Source: Alentia gelatinosa (taxonomy: Eukaryota; Annelida; Polychaeta; Phyllodocida; Polynoidae). From it: 64,000 nucleotides of DNA. The position numbers and the translations under genes are program-made. The notes below the pieces were generated by a model. The model saw nothing but the letters and a program-made list of their open reading frames with translations. It searched no databases and was not told the DNA's origin. The first letter of the stretch is position 1; each line of letters begins with the position of its first letter. Positions 11,370 through 22,598 of the stretch are shown in pieces. The DNA is taken from NCBI GenBank assembly GCA_950022655.1, contig OX465590.1, forward strand, positions 42,491,718 through 42,555,717, read 5' to 3'.

Positions 11370-11854
11370 TGGTGCCGGGGTTGTCGAAAACACAACGAGA
11401 AGCAATGGTACGAAATGTAGATCTTTGGTAGTCAGTGGCGTGTCAATTATACATGAATGTTGATCAAACAGTTACCTTAAAATCAGTAGTTATGTGCCGC
11501 AGCCCAGACGTTGCTCTAAGGGACCCCGTCGAGGACCCTCTAGAGGCTGCAGAATTGCCGAACGCTCTGAAAGGTCTGATCCATTTACATGGAAATTGAA
11601 CAAGTCTCCCATATGATCGACGAGATACACAACGGCGATAAGAAAATCCACGCGGTGGAGAACTCGGGGTGGAGCTCAAAAAAGGGTTTCCCCGGGTTCC
11701 GGAACCTGTGCTGGGTGATTGAAGGCGTGAACGAATCAAGTCGAGCGTAACGCTGACCTTTGGTTTCTTCACGCATGTGGTGTTGAGACACTCAAGATGA
11801 GCCAGTCTCGACACGGTTGATTGGTTCGCGACAGCGAATCTAGGTCACTTATGA
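11370..11854 (+). other. Spacer between pol and ORF3
   Basis: About 480 bp without a convincing frame on the plus strand separate the pol stop from the internal promoter. An antisense frame is open but has no support. Confidence 0.6.
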
Positions 11855-11855
11855 G

Positions 11856-11886
11856 TATATAAGACCCTGTTTTTTCAGTAGTCTTC
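11856..11886 (+). promoter_or_regulatory. Internal TATA promoter upstream of ORF3
   Basis: TATATAAG at 11856-11863 is a near-consensus TATA box. TCAGTA at 11875-11880 and TCTTCACTC just after it could serve as an initiator region, and the first ATG of ORF3 lies at 11938. The spacing (TATA to start codon about 80 bp) is what a dedicated subgenomic transcript would need. That it is used is an inference. Confidence 0.55.
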
Positions 11887-11937
11887 ACTCTGTGATCGGA
11901 GTGGTGCCTAGCACCACAGGAGTCGGGCGGTAACAGC

Positions 11938-14441
11938 ATGGCTGACCGTGCCCCGTCTACGGAGGGTGAGCGCGAGCTCCCCTCACCCCTGCCCGGATCC
12001 TCAGCTTCGGCTGAGTAGGGGGCAGATCTGGACGATGATGCTTTGCTCATCGGGTCAGATGATGGTGATTTTGACCTGGAAGGGGACGAGTCTGTGGACT
12101 CTGTTCTTCTTGGGGAAACCCGAGATGAACGACCCGGAAAGGGAAAAAGTCACACCGGGAAGAAGTCTGAGGCGGCCCCGGCCGCTAAGGGTTCTTCTGG
12201 TGCCCGTCCGAAGACGAGCCCAGTGAAAACTGAGGCCTCTGACTCGGATTTGGTGATGGCCGAAGGTTCCGAATCAGAGCGCGATACGCCAAGGCGAGGC
12301 CGAGCCCGCCCGCGTCGTCGCTCTCCGAGGAAGTCCTCCGAAGAGATGGATTCCAGGCATGAGGTTTCAACCCAGAGCCTGGAACAAATGTCGTCTGGGA
12401 TCCCAGATCCCAAAACGCATGCCATAGTACAGTAAATGTACCAAAATTGGACTCCACCCGGAGTGGAGCTCTCGGAAGCCGGGACCTTTTTGGCCCTGTG
12501 TCCGGTAGCAAAACCCGGAAGGTCTGAGGCTGGGACAGAGACGGCTATGGAGACTGATTCGTCAGTTGGGGGCGACTCTGTAAAAGGGTCGTCCAGCAAA
12601 GGTGAGAAACCCGTGTCACAACCGGCTAAGCTCGCGCCGGGGAAGTCTGTCAGCAAGACTGAGGTGTCAAAACCTCAGGAGGCTGATAAGACTGAGCCGC
12701 AGCTTTCGAAACAGAACCGGAAGCGACTCCGTCATGCAGCCCGAAAACAGGCTGAAGCGGAGTTAGAGAAGACAGGAGGTCAGCCGGAATCGCGTGACTG
12801 GGAGAAAGGGAAACCTCAAACCGGGAAGCGTGAGGAGTCGAAGGGGGCTCGGACAAACCCACGGCGCAGGCTGGGCCTAGTGCGGCTGACGCTACACCGA
12901 GTACCTCAACAGGTGCCACGGGTGGCGGTGATGTCAAGTGTTGGGGAACGGAGATGGACAAGGCTAAACCCCTGGCCCAATCCAACCCCGACAATGATGA
13001 CGGTGATTTCCAACCTGGCGTAAACCGGGCTGGGAAGAGAATGGTAGCTAGACAGATACCCGCCTCTTTGCTGGGCAAGACTTACACTTGCCTGGAAGAT
13101 CTCCGTCATGGGAACCGACATTACATCCCTGATGGTGTCGGTTTAGATGGAACCTCTGACGACGAGGAATGGCTAGTTGACGAGGGTTCTCCCAACGCCT
13201 GGTACATCGACCGGGTGAAAGGAGTGTCCCGAGTTAGCCGGCTGAAGTACGATGATCAGGTCAAAGACCGGATCACGTACGCATGGCACAAGTTTGGAAA
13301 CAGCAATCATTGTGTCTTTTTGAGTTGCCATGGGAGGGACAAGAAATTGTCACCGACCTACGCGACTGAAGGTCGTTATGCTAGGCACCTCGTAGAGGTA
13401 CACTTAGCTGAGCGACCGTGGCTACAGTGCCTCGGCAAGAAGGATGGTTCTTGTCAGGCCGGGTGTGCCAGTTCAAGGCAATCGTGTCTAGTTCGACACA
13501 TTGCCCGGGAACACCGGACTGCTGGTGCTGCTGCTCGGGAACGGGTCATGAATCTGTGGCAGAGATTCGTTGACTTAGGTTCCGATGCTCAGAAAGGCAA
13601 ACCGGAACCCGAGACTTGTGTGACAGACGGTCGATTGTTTAAGATTGGATGGAAGAAGAATCCTGGCTGGTTCAGGAGTCTGATGCTATCCGCTTCAAAA
13701 CATCGACAGATGTCAAAGGAGTCGAGGAAGAAACGGTCCCTTAGCCGGGAACCGTCTCAAAGGTCCTCGAAGGCTAAACGACGGGTCAAGAAGTTGTCAT
13801 CGTCCTCGTCCAGCGAGACTGACACTTCTGAGCGATCCAGTCGGAAGCCTAAGAAGAAATTGGCTCCTAGTAAGCACACCATCGCTGACGTGGTGGAAGC
13901 TGCTTACCAGGTAGGGCCAAGGTTGTCTGGGGGATTGAAACTTCTCTCAGATCCGAGCGAAGGGAACGTTCCAACGGCTTCAAAAGCCCGCGGACCCGTG
14001 GAAAAACCAGCTGGGACTCGTCCTAGCTCAAGTCTCCCGGGAGTTTCCCTGCTTAACAGAGGTGCTACCCAAGCACCCGGGAAAGTTGAGGATGAAGAGG
14101 CCTTTCCGGCACTCACTCCACCAGCCAACCCGGTTGTTGAGGTAAAGAAGAAACCAACGACACAACCACCCGTTGCGTCGAAGGTGACTTCCTCTCCCTG
14201 TGCGATGTCGGTTGAATTCGTCCAAAGGGCGGATCAGCTAGAGTCGCATATAGGTGGCACCTTGGAGGGCCGTGTCCGAACGGGCGCTCAGTCCCTCCAT
14301 GAAGGCCTCGTTAGGGAGCTAGTGAACCTAGCCCGATTCGAGGTAAGAGAAGCCACGAAAGGCCTGGCTAAACAGTACGCGTTGGACTTAGAGGACGCGC
14401 GTATTGCGAAAACCACGACCCAGTCGAGGTTTGCCGTCTAA
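11938..14441 (+). pseudogene. ORF3 of the Ty3/gypsy element: zinc-finger-like protein, interrupted
   Basis: A long frame of about 830 codons starts at ATG 11938. It is interrupted by TAG at 12016-12018 and TAA at 12433-12435. It changes frame near 12840-12850 and then runs open to 14441. The first third is acidic and Ser/Lys/Pro-rich. From 12954 the open part is 495 codons long. Residues 120-150 hold a C-x4-C-x19-H-x4-H motif (CVFLSC ... RHLVEVH), and residues 159-187 hold a second cluster of four Cys and two His ending RHIAREH. A basic, Ser/Arg-rich tract around residues 255-285 could be a nuclear localisation signal. I see no signal peptide or membrane segment, so it is not an envelope gene. 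Function is unknown. A nucleic-acid-binding accessory role is suggested by the motifs only. Confidence 0.7.
13311..13514 (+). other. Zinc-finger-like motif pair in ORF3
   Basis: The two motifs share the ending R-H-x4-H (RHLVEVH and RHIAREH), each preceded by paired cysteines. The repeated architecture argues that they are one duplicated C2H2-like module rather than chance. Confidence 0.6.
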
Positions 14442-15721
14442 ACTCGGAACCGGCAGAGCCAACAACTCTCCTGGATCCGAAGTCAGACGGGTATGGGAAG
14501 TCCCGGGGAGGAAAATTTTTTTCCGACCTAGCTACTTCCAGAATGTGGCCTCCTAGCCAGAATTCTGCAGTTTCTCAGCGAACCGCAAGGATCGCTGGGA
14601 GGGGTGGAGGGAAAGTTAGGAGTAACCAATGATAAGCGATCCTGGGTTGGGGCTAGGGAAAGTCAGTAAAATGACTTCCCTAAGGCACAACCCTGGTTTC
14701 AGACGGCTGAAGGTTCTCTCGATGGTTAGGCCCGTGATAGGCCCCCATCACGAAAACCTCCGGCCTGTGGTGTGGATACTGTCCACACTAGTATTGGTAC
14801 CGGGTAAGGAAGATTATGCCTTTCGGGTATAGATCTGACTTACCAGGTCTGTGTCGGAACTGAGTTCATCGACTCGATAGTGAGATAGTAGGCGTAATCC
14901 CTGATCTGTTGGATTACGCCGGCTATTTCTACCTTGGGTCGGTGATCGTAAGTTCTGAATCCGGCTTAGAATTGGGGCCTTAATTGGTACTCGATTCGAG
15001 CCGAGAAAAAGATATGCCAGTATAGCTGGAGTCAAAATGAAAGAACACTGATACCACGCACTCTTACCAGGTGGATGGAGAATTGTTTTGCCTTTTTGGC
15101 CGTTATTTCCGTATTCGGAAACTTTCAACACGGAAGGTGTTTAGCGAGGCTAACCCTTCTCTACATATGGATGTCTTCCAAACTGAAGAACAGTGGGAAG
15201 CCCAGCACCCATCGGCATCGGGCTGAATGTAGTAGGTCTGCTACGCCGATGGGCCAGCTGGGCTCGATACTCTAAGATGAGAAAGGGAAGGACACTTCAC
15301 TCGCCGGGAGCCAACAGAGGACTTCAACAAGATCCGGAACAGCTGGAGGCAGAGTGCTCGACAGGCTGGGCTGACCACCTGTAGGTCCGCGACTGTCGAG
15401 TCTTCCCTGCCCAACACTCAAGAATACGCTCCCCGGCTCAAGATGGGTGAATATCACATTTATTCAAGGTGCTAGCGAGGCTAGTCCTTCATTCTTCAAA
15501 TGTCGTTTCCTCTTTCCTAAATGTCATATCTTCCATATTTTTAATAATTTCTCCATCTTACAATTCCACCTTTTTCACTTATACGTTGGTATCAGTGAAT
15601 TCTTGTGAACACCAGGAAGCTAGAGAGTAGACCAAGAACTGCTGGATATATGTTGTAATTTTTAATTGGGTAGTCCCTTAGCAGCAAAATGGCTGCCTTG
15701 GTTCCCCCCTTAGTAAAAACT
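14442..15721 (+). other. 3' non-coding region of the Ty3/gypsy element
   Basis: About 1.3 kb between ORF3 and the polypurine tract has only short unsupported frames. Two similar pieces (GCGAGGCTA followed by CCTTC) lie at about 15143-15164 and 15474-15492, suggesting a short internal duplication. Confidence 0.6.
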
Positions 15722-15732
15722 GGGAGGGGTAA
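15719..15732 (+). promoter_or_regulatory. Polypurine tract
   Basis: GGGAGGGG followed by TAA immediately precedes the 3' LTR. This is the expected place and composition for plus-strand DNA priming. Confidence 0.75.
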
Positions 15733-16263
15733 TGTAGTGGGACGGGAATCCAGCAGTGTTCGTTTGTTTCACGGAAGGTGGCGCGATATGCCGATCCTTA
15801 CTGTGTAGTGATTCCGGGCAACGCCGCACACGAGAGTGGCGCGGCGGAGACCGGGATTACGTAATGCTTAGTATATATACTCAGCGTTCACAGTAGGTCG
15901 ACGGGCTGTCCTCGCGCGTCCCTTCTATGGAACGGATCCTTGGGCCCTCACTTTGCAGGCGGGTTCTTGTAACCTTCCTGGTGGTTAGGCGAATCCTCCG
16001 GATTAGCCTATCCAGCGTTACCTAGCACCCATGTGTTAGGGTACTGTACTTGTGGGGAAGATCTTCCAGATCTTTCCGGGAAGTAAGTGATTAATAAACA
16101 TCCCTGTTTATTAAATGACGTTGTTGTGTTGTGTGTGATTAGGTCTGTGCAAACTAACCGAAAACCGAACCAACCTACGTAAGTGCGTAGGGTGGGATCC
16201 TGCCTGGAACTAGCGTTCCGGATTGGGGTCATCCAACCTGCTAGACAGGCGGCGACCACCACA
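15733..16263 (+). repeat. 3' LTR of the Ty3/gypsy element
   Basis: This 531-bp repeat matches 4609-5139 with about seven transition differences and no indels. AATAAA is at 16093-16098. It ends in ACCACCACA before flank GTTTCATTG. Confidence 0.95.
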
Positions 16264-17390
16264 GTTTCATTGTTCATGATATTATTGATAATCAATAATA
16301 TCTCGTTTATTATAACTCATCCTAATTTATTTTGATGTTATACCTACATTTTTCGACGATGTCATGTATATTGATAAAATAATTCCTTGTCAAACACAAT
16401 TTCATAGATTTAAGTGATGTGATGCCTCGTGACATGACATAAGGGGTAAACGATACAGGTATGAGATTTTCACATAGACCTGTCACTCTCTGCGTAAGTA
16501 GCTTACTTGTTAACGATACAGGACTGAGATGTTCACACGGACCTCTCACTCTCTATGTTATTGGAGCGAACGTGTTGAGAGGATTAATAACTGCAGAGGG
16601 CGCTTACATGGACTCTTGCCCCCTCTATCGGACGTTTCTCAGGCCACATTTGGTCACGTGATCCGCAGTCTTCGTGCACCACTGTTAGCACATTTAAAAC
16701 TTTACACCCACCCACCCTACATGTTCTTTATCCTTCTGGGTGACTATATTTGATAAACTCTACAGATATCGTATTTCGATTATCTGATACCTCACTCACA
16801 TTTAATACTCCATATATAATTAACATTTATCTTTTCTTTCTTTTTCTTTCATAGGAGATTTTATTTCAATTTTTGAATTGGTACATTGAGTTATCCAGGT
16901 TTGACTCATTATGAAATCTAGCCCTGATACCTTGAGACATCTATGTTGGTTGAGATTATCCTATCCAGTTGATTGTTTATGAAGTAATGTCACGCCGTGA
17001 AGACACCAATGGAAATCACCGTAAAGGGTAATGTCAACGTTTATACAATATTCTCTCCCCTTTTTTTTACTTCAATAACTAAAACATTTAAATGAGAGGA
17101 AATAATATTATTCAATTGGTTGCAGTAATTGCATATAATAAAAATACATGATAGATAATTAAAAAGAGTAAACTAGGATATGAAGACAGGACAGTACATT
17201 GACAACATATAGACAAGGTATGCTACTACATATCTTAAATACCAAATATTCGTTATTGTTCGTATCACAATTCAACTTTTCGTAATACCAATTGTATTAC
17301 TTACAGGTATAACTCCATGTCAATTATTATACTACGTATAACATTTACCAAAGAATGATAAATACCATATACTCCAATCCGGATTCTGAG
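16264..17390. other. AT-rich flank without a gene
   Basis: The stretch contains two units of the GATACAGGTATGAGATTTTC repeat (about 16440-16560), also seen as a dense array at 27882-28495. Otherwise I see no coding or structural signal. Confidence 0.6.
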
Positions 17391-17394
17391 TAGT

Positions 17395-19438
17395 CATTAT
17401 ATAGAATGCCTTGACCATGCTCTGCAAGCTACAAAACAAGATGATGATTTACGGTCTGTACAGAACGAGGCCAGTTTCGAGGCTTATACATATAGGTCGT
17501 TCCATATTTACTGTATGTATACCCAAAATTGATAAAGATCATTAATTCAAAATGTGTGAGGACCTGTCATCCTCCTCTTTCTCCTTGTCCTGTAGGCTTC
17601 ATCTGGTACTCTGCCTTGTCAGCTCTTCTCTTCCACTGTACTGTCCGATATTGTATTGTACTGTCTTGTCTAGTTTATTGTTACAATGTTAGGTATAACC
17701 ATACTCTCTTTTTACCACCAAGATTACTTCTAGCTATACTTGATACTGTTATTAATGTAATAGGACTATTAGAGGGAAACTATGTTCCGGTGAAAGGAAG
17801 TCAAAGTTACGAGGTAAGGCTTGGAAAAATTACTGCCCAAGGCCCTGGCCGCGGGCAGTAATTTTTCCAAGTCTTACCGAGTAATTTTGACTTCCTTTCA
17901 CTGGTACTTGGTTTCCCTATTCCTATATACCTTCAAATGTGGTTTAATAAGAGACAATCTGATTGGTCTAAATGTCAACCTTGGGTAGTATACGGCAACC
18001 TTGGGTAGTATACCAACCTTGGGTAGTATCAGATAGTTACTCCACCCCCCAGAGCGTGGTGTAAGCATAGAGTTTACAGCCATAGGTATATAGGAATGGA
18101 CCTTCCTACAACTATCAGTTATAAATTGGAACATTACTCTATATGTATGAGTATGTGCACCAAGAACAATAAGCTAAGGGTGGCAACCTCAGAATAGAGG
18201 CTAGCTAGGTTTCTTAGAAAGTTAGACTATTTACTCCTCCATATTAATTTTTTTCTTAAATGAGAGCAATAAACCACAGTTAAAGATATCATCCATTGTC
18301 ACGATTTACCATACTGAAGTATTAAGCCCATCTATGATTGTAACCAAAAAAAAATATCATTAATTCAACTTGGCCTAACAACTAATTTTTAGTCAATAAA
18401 AGTGTTTTGTATTTTGCCGTATGGAACAGTGTCTGAACAGTATTTTTACATCATATGGCGAAACCGTGCATATTTATAGTAAATATCGCAAGGGTATGTA
18501 TTAAATACGTCATATGGTAATGATACAGGTACGGGATGTTCACATGGACCTGTCACTCTCTGTGTAATTATACAGAACGTCCTGACCATTCTGTACAAGC
18601 TACAAATCAAGATGATGATTTACGGTTCGTATGGAGCGAGGCCAGTTTTGTTGCTTGTACAAGCATATTCAGTCGTTCTATATACATGTACACTATATAC
18701 CCGAAATTGATAAAAATGATTAATCTAATTTGGCCTAACAACTGATATCGTAGTCAATGTATAGGGAGCAGTGTTCAATATTTTGCCGTATGGAACAGTG
18801 TTCTGTGCGGTTTTTTACGTTGTATGGGTGAAACTATGCATATTTCTAGAGTATATGGCATGGGTATGTAGTAAGGACCTTATTTATTAACGATGCAGGT
18901 ACGGGATCTTCTCATAGACCTGTCACTCTCTGTATGATTATATAGAACATCCTGACCATGCTTTACAAGCTAAAAAACAAGATAATAATTTACGATTTGT
19001 ACGGAATGAGGTCAGTTTGAAGCTTGTACAAACAGGTTGTTCCATATTTATTATATACCCCAAATTAATGAAAATCATTAATTCAACTTGGCCTAACAAC
19101 TAATTTTTGTAGTAAACACAAACTGAACGTTGTTCTGTATTTTGTCATATGGAACAGTGTCCGAACAGTATTTTTACATTATATGGCGAAACCATGCATA
19201 TTTATATACCCTTGCGATATTTACTATATGACATTTTTACTATATATAGTAAATACGTCATATGGTAATGATACAGGTACGGGATGTTCACATGGACCTG
19301 TCACTCTCTGTGTAATTATACAGAACGTCCTGACCATTCTGTACAAGCTACAAATCAAGATGATGATTTACGGTTGGTATGGAGCAAGGCAAGTTTCGTT
19401 GCTTGTACAAGCATATTCGGTCGTTCTATATACACTAT
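17395..19438. repeat. Roughly 370-bp satellite, left part
   Basis: Units carrying ACGTCCTGACCATTCTGTAC and GATACAGGTACGGGATGTTC recur at 18522, 18892 and 19270 (spacing 370 and 378 bp). An older unit lies near 17401. The array is interrupted at 19438 by the 8.2-kb transposon and resumes at 27669. Conserved copies of the segment around ATATACCCGAAATTG give unoccupied versions of the insertion site. Confidence 0.8.
17773..17918. repeat. 66-bp-arm palindrome
   Basis: The left arm 17773-17838 and right arm 17852-17918 are inverted copies (roughly 85-90 percent identical) around the GC-rich centre CAAGGCCCTGGCC. The apical stem (GGAAAAATTACTGCCC) is perfect for 16 bp. It could be a small foldback element or a hairpin RNA source. 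Confidence 0.8.
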
Positions 19439-19465
19439 GGGTCAGATTTTCCCAAAATGTACAAT
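19439..19465 (+). repeat. Left terminal inverted repeat of the 8.2-kb transposon
   Basis: It begins GGGTCAGATTTTCCCAAAAT and pairs with 27642-27668. It is preceded by AT at 19437-19438. Confidence 0.9.
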
Positions 19466-20016
19466 TCAGACTTTTGGGGCAACACAAACAAAAATTAAAA
19501 AATTTCAAGTAATCAATTAAAAAACCTTTATTTCTTTTAGAGCAACATCTCAGCTGTTTGTGGATACCAATTATACTGACTTTCTCCAAGCGGTTCAGTT
19601 TTTACACTTGTTACAGTAAAAGTTGATTTTTCTTATGGAACGTCCGAAATATTTTCAACATGCTATGAGTTGAAATACTGTCTAGTGATTTCTATTAGGA
19701 GTACAAACGCAAGATTCACAAAATTAATGGATTTTATACTGAACTTGTGCTATACCAAATTTCACTAGGCTCCTATGAATATTACCATGTCTATCATATG
19801 AAAAACTTTTGCTCACATTTTGGAAAAAGTTGAAATTAAGCATAAAAAATTAATTAACTTTGTTTAAATTAGTGTACACTAGCCATAAGAGATCCAATTT
19901 GGAATATAAATACTTCTACACAAAGCTATACATCCCTACTGTACAGGCATGCAAATATCATAAGTTACCAGTATAAATATTATACCATGCTGTACCGTTA
20001 AATAAACCCATTTAAG

Positions 20017-21195
20017 TTTCGGACGTTCCTCCAAAACTTGCGCCCGTGACCAGTTTCCTATGTCCACACAGAACCACATGTATCACAGTAAATATTACAT
20101 TCAGAGGCACCAAAACTGCTACGTTTGTAGCAAACATGTACACGTACACTTCAGAAGTGTATTCAACCTTCAAGAGATACTTAATTTAAAATCAGGGAGC
20201 CTGCTGGGTGGTGGTAGGCGGAAATACCACGTAAAAAAAGACAAGTTGAAATTTCAAAAGAGCAAAGGACTAGGTTAAATTGCTCAGAACCACCAGCGAA
20301 ACCCACCAACACACTCCCCAACGTCTCTACTATATGAAACAAATGGTTTTAGATAGCTAAGAACCTATTTCCTACACCGCCCGGGTGAGAACCTGAGACC
20401 TTACATTTGTTTCGGACGTTCCTCCAAAACTTGCGCCCGTGACCAGTTTCCTATGTCCACACAGAACCACATGTATCACAGTAAATATTACATTCAGAGG
20501 CACCAAAACTGCTACGTTTGTAGCAAACATGTACACGTACACTTCAGAAGTGTATTCAACCTTCAAGAGATACTTATTTTAAAATCAGGGAGCCTGCTGG
20601 GTGGTGGTAGGCGGAAATACCACGTAAAAAAAGACAAGTTGAAATTTCAAAAGAGCAAAGGACTAGGTTAAATTGCTCAGAACCACCAGCGAAACCCACC
20701 AACACACTCCCCAACGTCTCTACTATATGAAACAAATGGTTTTAGATAGCTAAGAACCTATTTCCTACACCGCCCGGGTGAGAACCTGAGACCTTACATT
20801 TGTTTCGGACGTTCCTCCAAAACTTGCGCCCGTGACCAGTTTCCTATGTCCACACAGAACCACATGTATCACAGTAAATATTACATTCAGAGGCACCAAA
20901 ACTGCTACGTTTGTAGCAAACATGTACACGTACACTTCAGAAGTGTATTCAACCTTCAAGAGATACTTAATTTAAAATCAGGGAGCCTGCTGGGTGGTGG
21001 TAGGCGGAAATACCACGTAAAAAAAGACAAGTTGAAATTTCAAAAGAGCAAAGGACTAGGTTAAATTGCTCAGAACCACCAGCGAAACCCACCAACACAC
21101 TCCCCAACGTCTCTACTATATGAAACAAATGGTTTTAGATAGCTAAGAACCTATTTCCTACACCACGCGTGTGAGAACCTGAAACCTTACATAAG
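20017..21195. repeat. Three tandem copies of a 393-bp unit
   Basis: Units start at 20017, 20410 and 20803 and are nearly identical. A fourth start at 21196 is truncated after about 20 bp. Each unit opens with TTTCGGACGTTCC and contains TTGCGCCCGTGACC. Short frames repeated three times on each strand simply follow the unit. Confidence 0.95.
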
Positions 21196-21672
21196 TTTCG
21201 GACGTTCCTCCAAAACTTTCCTCTACACATTACCCAGTGCCTGTGAAAGGCAGAGTGGCCTGGAGAGGCAAAGAACTTGTTACTCAACAAGGAAATATCC
21301 ACATGTACCTCTGTACATAGGTTCCTAGTTCTAAGAAATATAACATTTAATGGAAAAAAGGTGGCATCTTTAGAATAATCAATTTGAAAATCACAAATCA
21401 ATACTTTCCACAGTAAGAAACAAGTGAAAATTGCAAAGGATAAATTGAAAAATGTACCAGAACATGTGAAAATATGTATTATGAATTAATTAGAATTTTC
21501 TACCACCTTCATAAGCAATTTAATAACTCTATTGGCCCAGTCTCCACAAGGTTAAGCATGTTTCGGACGTTCCGGCCTGCACAATTTCGGCCGTTCCAGC
21601 ACACTTTTCTCCACTCTATACTTACAAAGCAGGAGAGAAATTGCAAAAACCACATTCCATAAGTACAAGAAA

Positions 21673-22590
21673 TTAGGTAAAAGTTGAAAAAACACTTTGG
21701 ATGTGACTTATTTGTGCTGGTGAGAGTTCAAAATGGGCCCTCCGTCCTTTCCCAGTATAGACCGGCTTGGGTACTCTACACAAGATGTCTGCAAGGGGCA
21801 CATCAAGAATGTCTGGTGTCGCAGGCCACTTGAAATTGTTCCGACATCTTTCGTCACAACCAGGCTGAAGGAAAGAGACTTCAGCGCTGTCGGCATCACT
21901 GTTGAGGACTTCCCCGATGTACCACTTGCCATCATAGACAGCAGCAAGCCATGACCCTGTAGCTGGTGAGACGACACTGCTGGCTGGCAAGCTCTCTGTT
22001 GGTGAAGCGGGCTGATCAAGTTGAAAGAGGTTGTGACGAGTCCACCCTTCACAGCCACCCAGGAAGGCAGCAGAAGAGTAACAACATGGAAGATAGCAAG
22101 AAGTCTCCCGAAGAGCAATGGAGTGTCCAGGAACACAGCACATCACGGAATGGGCCTTCATTGTACCAGGTACCGGCCGGGCAGTGATGAGGAAAGATAG
22201 TTCTTCTCGGGCCTGACGAATGTCCTCCACAGGAACATGAAAATACCGGACAAGACTGGGGACAAGGTTACCAGCACAGGCAAAGTCAGCAGCATTGTGG
22301 ATGAAGATGCGGCGTTTCACAGTCGAGTCGGCCATGCGTTTAGCTGCAGCACCAATCCCATCACAGGCTCCCTTCCCATGGCCTGCTTCAAAGTATAACC
22401 AAGTCGCCGCACAGTTGAAGAGCTGCTGGTGTTTGGCAATGATACTGAAACACGCACTGTTACGGTACTGTGACGTGGGGCCATCAGTCACATAGTGAAC
22501 ACAAGAAATACCAGGAACCTCTTCGGAAAGGACTTTGTTGATCACTTTCATAAAGGAAAAAAACAGCTGCAGAGTCATGTCTCCGCTCAT
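21673..22590 (-). CDS. Exon 2 3' part: catalytic-core-like and Tudor-like segment
   Basis: This open frame of 305 codons holds Asp36 (TDGPTSQYRN), Glu68 and the HGKGACDG glycine-rich stretch, and a cysteine-rich segment near 151-180. The C-terminal domain (about residues 212-290) has GSWLAAVYDGKWYIGEV and FKWPATPDILDVP. The stop at 21673 is close to the expected C-terminus, judged by the end of the conserved region. The displayed first codon lies inside the domain and is not a real start. Confidence 0.6.
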   Translation of the reverse strand: MSGDMTLQLFFSFMKVINKVLSEEVPGISCVHYVTDGPTSQYRNSACFSIIAKHQQLFNCAATWLYFEAGHGKGACDGIGAAAKRMADSTVKRRIFIHNAADFACAGNLVPSLVRYFHVPVEDIRQAREELSFLITARPVPGTMKAHSVMCCVPGHSIALRETSCYLPCCYSSAAFLGGCEGWTRHNLFQLDQPASPTESLPASSVVSPATGSWLAAVYDGKWYIGEVLNSDADSAEVSFLQPGCDERCRNNFKWPATPDILDVPLADILCRVPKPVYTGKGRRAHFELSPAQISHIQSVFSTFT

Positions 22591-22598
22591 CAGAAACG

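Larger units (their letters stand above)
4609..16263 (+). mobile_element. Full-length Ty3/gypsy LTR retrotransposon with extra ORF3
   Basis: The 11,655-bp element has 531-bp LTRs that begin TG and end CA, a primer-binding site directly after the 5' LTR, a purine tract directly before the 3' LTR, gag with a zinc knuckle, a protease with DTGA, and a pol with RT, RNase H and integrase in that order. That order (PR-RT-RH-IN) is the Ty3/gypsy (Metaviridae) arrangement. Between pol and the 3' LTR lie about 4.3 kb, containing a TATA box and a long frame with zinc-finger-like motifs. The LTRs differ at about seven positions, all transitions, so the insertion is recent. Flanks are GTGT on the left and GTTT on the right, at best a 4-bp target duplication with one mismatch. 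Frames are interrupted in gag, between protease and pol, and in ORF3. Confidence 0.95.

Noticed and set aside
11938..14441. Envelope gene interpretation of ORF3
   Set aside because: No signal peptide, furin-like site or transmembrane helix is visible. The region is charged and has zinc-finger-like motifs.
20017..21195. Three identical 72-codon frames
   Set aside because: They recur because the 393-bp unit recurs; there is no start context or domain.
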